A DNA stretch of 7,469 bases from Polynucleobacter meluiroseus. Its GTDB lineage: Bacteria > Bacteroidota > Bacteroidia > Flavobacteriales_D > Crocinitomicaceae. This document shows positions 5,228 through 7,469 of this stretch, in pieces. The stretch lies in the NCBI GenBank assembly GCA_943328715.2, contig CALQBB020000032.1:1-7469 (forward strand). Reading direction: 5' to 3'. The first letter of the stretch is position 1. Each line of letters opens with the position of its first letter. The notes below the pieces were generated by a model. That model was not told the DNA's origin. It searched no databases and saw only the letters and a program-made list of their open reading frames with translations. Position numbers and translations under genes: made by a program.

Positions 5228-6187
5228 ATGGGACTATTTGATTTTTTCTCGAAATCTAAAAAAGAAACACTAGACCAAGGCCTAGAGAAGACAAAACAAA
5301 CTTTCTTTTCAAAGATTGCGCGTCTCCTCGTGGGTAAATCCCATGTGGATGATGAAGTGTTGGATAACCTGGAGGAGATGTTGATTACATCGGACGTCGG
5401 GGTAGAAACCACACTGAAAATCATCGAACGCATTCAAGCGCGCGTCTCCAAAGATAAAGTCATGGGGACAGCGGAATTAAATCAAGTCCTGCGCGAGGAA
5501 ATCATCTCCCTCCTCGAAGAAAACAATTCCAATCAAAACGGAAACCTTGAAATTGAGAAACCTGCGGACGGTAATCCATACGTGATTATGGTCGTAGGTG
5601 TCAATGGCGTAGGGAAAACCACCACCATTGGAAAACTCGCTCACCAATTTAAAGCCTCTGGATTAAAAGTTGTTCTTGGCGCCGCGGATACATTCCGTGC
5701 AGCAGCTGTAGAACAATTGATTATTTGGTCCAAACGCGTCGATGTGCCGATCGTTCAGCAAGGAATGGGCGCAGATCCAGCGAGTGTAGCCTTCGACACC
5801 TTACAATCAGCTAAATCGCAAGGAGCAGACGTTGTCATCATCGACACAGCCGGAAGACTTCACAACAAAGTGAATTTAATGGCGGAGTTGACGAAAATCA
5901 AACGTGTGATGGAAAAAATCATTCCAGGTGCACCTCATGAAATTTTGTTGGTCCTAGATGGTTCTACCGGACAAAACGCTTTTGAGCAAGCGAAGCAATT
6001 TGCGCAAGCAACCGACATCAATGCATTGGCGGTAACGAAATTAGATGGTACGGCAAAAGGCGGTGTGATCATTGGAATTTCCGACCAAATGAAAATCCCT
6101 GTGAAATACATTGGGATTGGCGAGAAAATGGAAGACCTCCAACTTTTCGACCGAAAATTATTCGTTGAATCCTTGTTCTCCGAATAA
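5228..6187 (+). CDS. ftsY: Signal recognition particle receptor FtsY (SRP-type GTPase)
   Basis: FtsY docks ribosome-SRP complexes at the inner membrane and, with Ffh, hydrolyses GTP to hand nascent membrane proteins to SecYEG. The 319 residues contain an N-terminal amphipathic stretch (GLFDFFSKSKKE) likely to touch the membrane, the helical N domain (about 15-100) and the G domain. G motifs are complete: G1 GVNGVGKTTT (124-133), G2 DTFRAAA (154-160), G3 DTAGR (206-210), G4 TKLD (270-273) and the closing GIGE (296-299). The long acidic A domain of E. coli FtsY is absent, as in many bacteria. The start is fixed by the conserved MGLFDFF opening. It follows a strong terminator by 11 bases, leaving almost no room for a conventional promoter; TATCTTTA (5216-5223), one base off the -7 consensus, would give an almost leaderless transcript. 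Confidence 0.97.
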   Translation: MGLFDFFSKSKKETLDQGLEKTKQTFFSKIARLLVGKSHVDDEVLDNLEEMLITSDVGVETTLKIIERIQARVSKDKVMGTAELNQVLREEIISLLEENNSNQNGNLEIEKPADGNPYVIMVVGVNGVGKTTTIGKLAHQFKASGLKVVLGAADTFRAAAVEQLIIWSKRVDVPIVQQGMGADPASVAFDTLQSAKSQGADVVIIDTAGRLHNKVNLMAELTKIKRVMEKIIPGAPHEILLVLDGSTGQNAFEQAKQFAQATDINALAVTKLDGTAKGGVIIGISDQMKIPVKYIGIGEKMEDLQLFDRKLFVESLFSE

Positions 6188-6211
6188 ATCCACCAACACT
6201 TTTTACGAAGT

Positions 6212-7469
6212 TTATTGATTCATGGACTGCAATCCAACGTAGTCTGCGTACAATCCTTTTAAATCCATCAAGGATTGATGTGTTCCGGACTCTTCTACTT
6301 TTCCAGCCTGCAATACTAAAATTTGATCGGCGTTTCGAATTGTTGAAAGACGGTGTGCAATCACAACCGAAGTTCTTCCCTTCATCAACTTATCCAAGGC
6401 ATCTTGCACCAATCGTTCGGATTCAGAATCCAAAGCAGAAGTCGCTTCATCTAAAATTAAGATCGTAGGATTCTTTAAAATCGCTCGTGCAATCGCAATG
6501 CGCTGTTTTTGTCCACCAGACAGTTGAATTCCCCTGTCCCCTACTTCCGTATCTAGTTTATTTGGAAAAGCATCGATGAATTCCCAGGCATTCGCTTGCT
6601 TAGCTGCCTCGATGATTTGCTCCTCCGTTGCCGCTGGATTACCAAATAAGATGTTCTCCCGAATGTTTCCAGAGAAAAGGATAACTTCTTGGGGAACGAT
6701 GGCCATCTGCTCTCTGAGCGCATTTAATTCCAACTCCTTCGCAGGAATTCCATCAAATGTGATTCCACCTTCGCTCAAAGCATAAAATTGCAACAGTAAA
6801 TTCGAAATCGTCGACTTTCCAGATCCACTTTGTCCAACAAGGGCTAAGGTTTGATTTTGCTTGATGTCGAAGGAAATTCCTTTCAAGACCTCCACGTCGC
6901 TTCGTTGCGGATAAGAGAATCGAACATTGTCAAAAGAAATGCTTCCCGTTAATCGATCCTTTCTTGTTCCATGATTCAGTTGAACTTCCGTATCCTGTTG
7001 AATGATGTCCATTAAATTTTCTGTCGCACCAATCGCTTTTTGAACACTTGCGTACAAATCCGGCAGGGATCCAACGGATGCACCCATCATGATCGTAAAC
7101 AAGACAAATTGATAGAATCCTTCTGTATTCAATTCTGGATTCGCTCCTTGCGTCATCAATAATCCTCTCCAGACGATGAACACAATCGCACCGAATAAAC
7201 AGAAGATGATGAAGGAAACAAAAAGACCGCGCCAAATTCCACTGCGTACATTCAAGTCGCGTGTTTGTTGCGTGGATTTTTTGTAGTTAGAAAAAATGAA
7301 AAACTCATTGGTAAATGACTTCACGTTAGCGATGCCCGTCAATGCTTCCTCCACGATGGAATTCGATTCTGCAATGTAGTCTTGTGCTTCTTTGCTCAGT
7401 TTACGAATGTACCGACCAAAGATGACTGCAACAATCGCCATCACTGGAACGGTTCCCAACATAATCAAG
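6212..7469 (-). CDS. MsbA-like ABC exporter (fused membrane and ATPase domains), N-terminus outside the window
   Basis: This is the C-terminal 418 residues of a type IV ABC transporter half-molecule of usually about 580-610 residues; the frame runs open through the window edge, so the true start lies beyond it. The visible membrane part holds the end of about TM4, the coupling region with ESNSIVEEALTGIANVKSF, and TM5 and TM6 (about residues 82-100 and 117-138 of this fragment). The nucleotide-binding domain is complete: A-loop Y186 (FSYPQ), Walker A GQSGSGKST (212-220), Q-loop Q260, signature LSGGQ (316-320), Walker B ILILDE (336-341), D-loop SALD and H-loop H372. Such homodimers export lipids, lipid A precursors or drugs across the inner membrane; the substrate cannot be told from this part. 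It converges with ftsY across 24 bases. Confidence 0.95.
   Translation of the reverse strand, partial: LIMLGTVPVMAIVAVIFGRYIRKLSKEAQDYIAESNSIVEEALTGIANVKSFTNEFFIFSNYKKSTQQTRDLNVRSGIWRGLFVSFIIFCLFGAIVFIVWRGLLMTQGANPELNTEGFYQFVLFTIMMGASVGSLPDLYASVQKAIGATENLMDIIQQDTEVQLNHGTRKDRLTGSISFDNVRFSYPQRSDVEVLKGISFDIKQNQTLALVGQSGSGKSTISNLLLQFYALSEGGITFDGIPAKELELNALREQMAIVPQEVILFSGNIRENILFGNPAATEEQIIEAAKQANAWEFIDAFPNKLDTEVGDRGIQLSGGQKQRIAIARAILKNPTILILDEATSALDSESERLVQDALDKLMKGRTSVVIAHRLSTIRNADQILVLQAGKVEESGTHQSLMDLKGLYADYVGLQSMNQ

Noticed and set aside
6182..6216. AATAAA and TTTATT pairing between the convergent ftsY and ABC exporter genes as a bidirectional terminator
   Set aside because: A six-pair all A-U stem with a loop of more than 20 bases and no clear T-tract is not a credible terminator.
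6930..7235. 101-codon - strand open frame
   Set aside because: It lies in another frame of the ABC exporter gene, whose motifs are unambiguous; a shadow frame.

Overview
The window looks like chromosomal DNA of a member of the Bacteroidota, probably of the Flavobacteriales. The clearest sign is the cluster rpmB - rpmG - DUF4295 - ftsY, a gene order typical of that phylum, driven by a textbook Bacteroidota promoter (TTTG, 19 bases, TACCTTTG). None of the genes relies on a convincing Shine-Dalgarno sequence; A-rich stretches precede most starts, as expected for this phylum. The assignment to order is a guess.

Region 1 (1-2993, + strand) is an AT-rich, apparently accessory four-gene operon. Two tandem, mutually similar polytopic membrane proteins of about 208 residues (each with about seven hydrophobic segments) are followed by a NarX/HPK7-type histidine kinase with one N-terminal membrane segment and no sensor domain, and by a NarL/LuxR-type response regulator. 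The genes overlap by 1, 11 and 11 bases. The simplest reading, which is inference, is a split-sensor two-component system in which the membrane pair perceives the signal and the kinase and regulator transmit it. A perfect 16-base palindrome lies upstream and could be an operator. This is the most novel part of the window.

Region 2 (about 2994-4424) holds aroQ (type II 3-dehydroquinate dehydratase, - strand) and xerD (dif-site tyrosine recombinase, + strand). They diverge with only two bases between their start codons, so each gene must carry the promoter of the other inside its coding sequence. Two Bacteroidota -7 motifs facing xerD lie in the first codons of aroQ.

Region 3 (4425-6187) is the translation and protein-targeting cluster: ribosomal proteins bL28 and bL33, a 51-residue DUF4295 protein, a strong intrinsic terminator, then ftsY, the signal recognition particle receptor, starting only 11 bases after the terminator T-tract.

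Region 4 (6188 to the end, - strand) is the C-terminal two thirds of an MsbA-like ABC exporter, convergent with ftsY and cut by the window edge. No tRNA, rRNA, CRISPR array or insertion sequence was seen, and no stretch longer than 300 bases lacks a gene.
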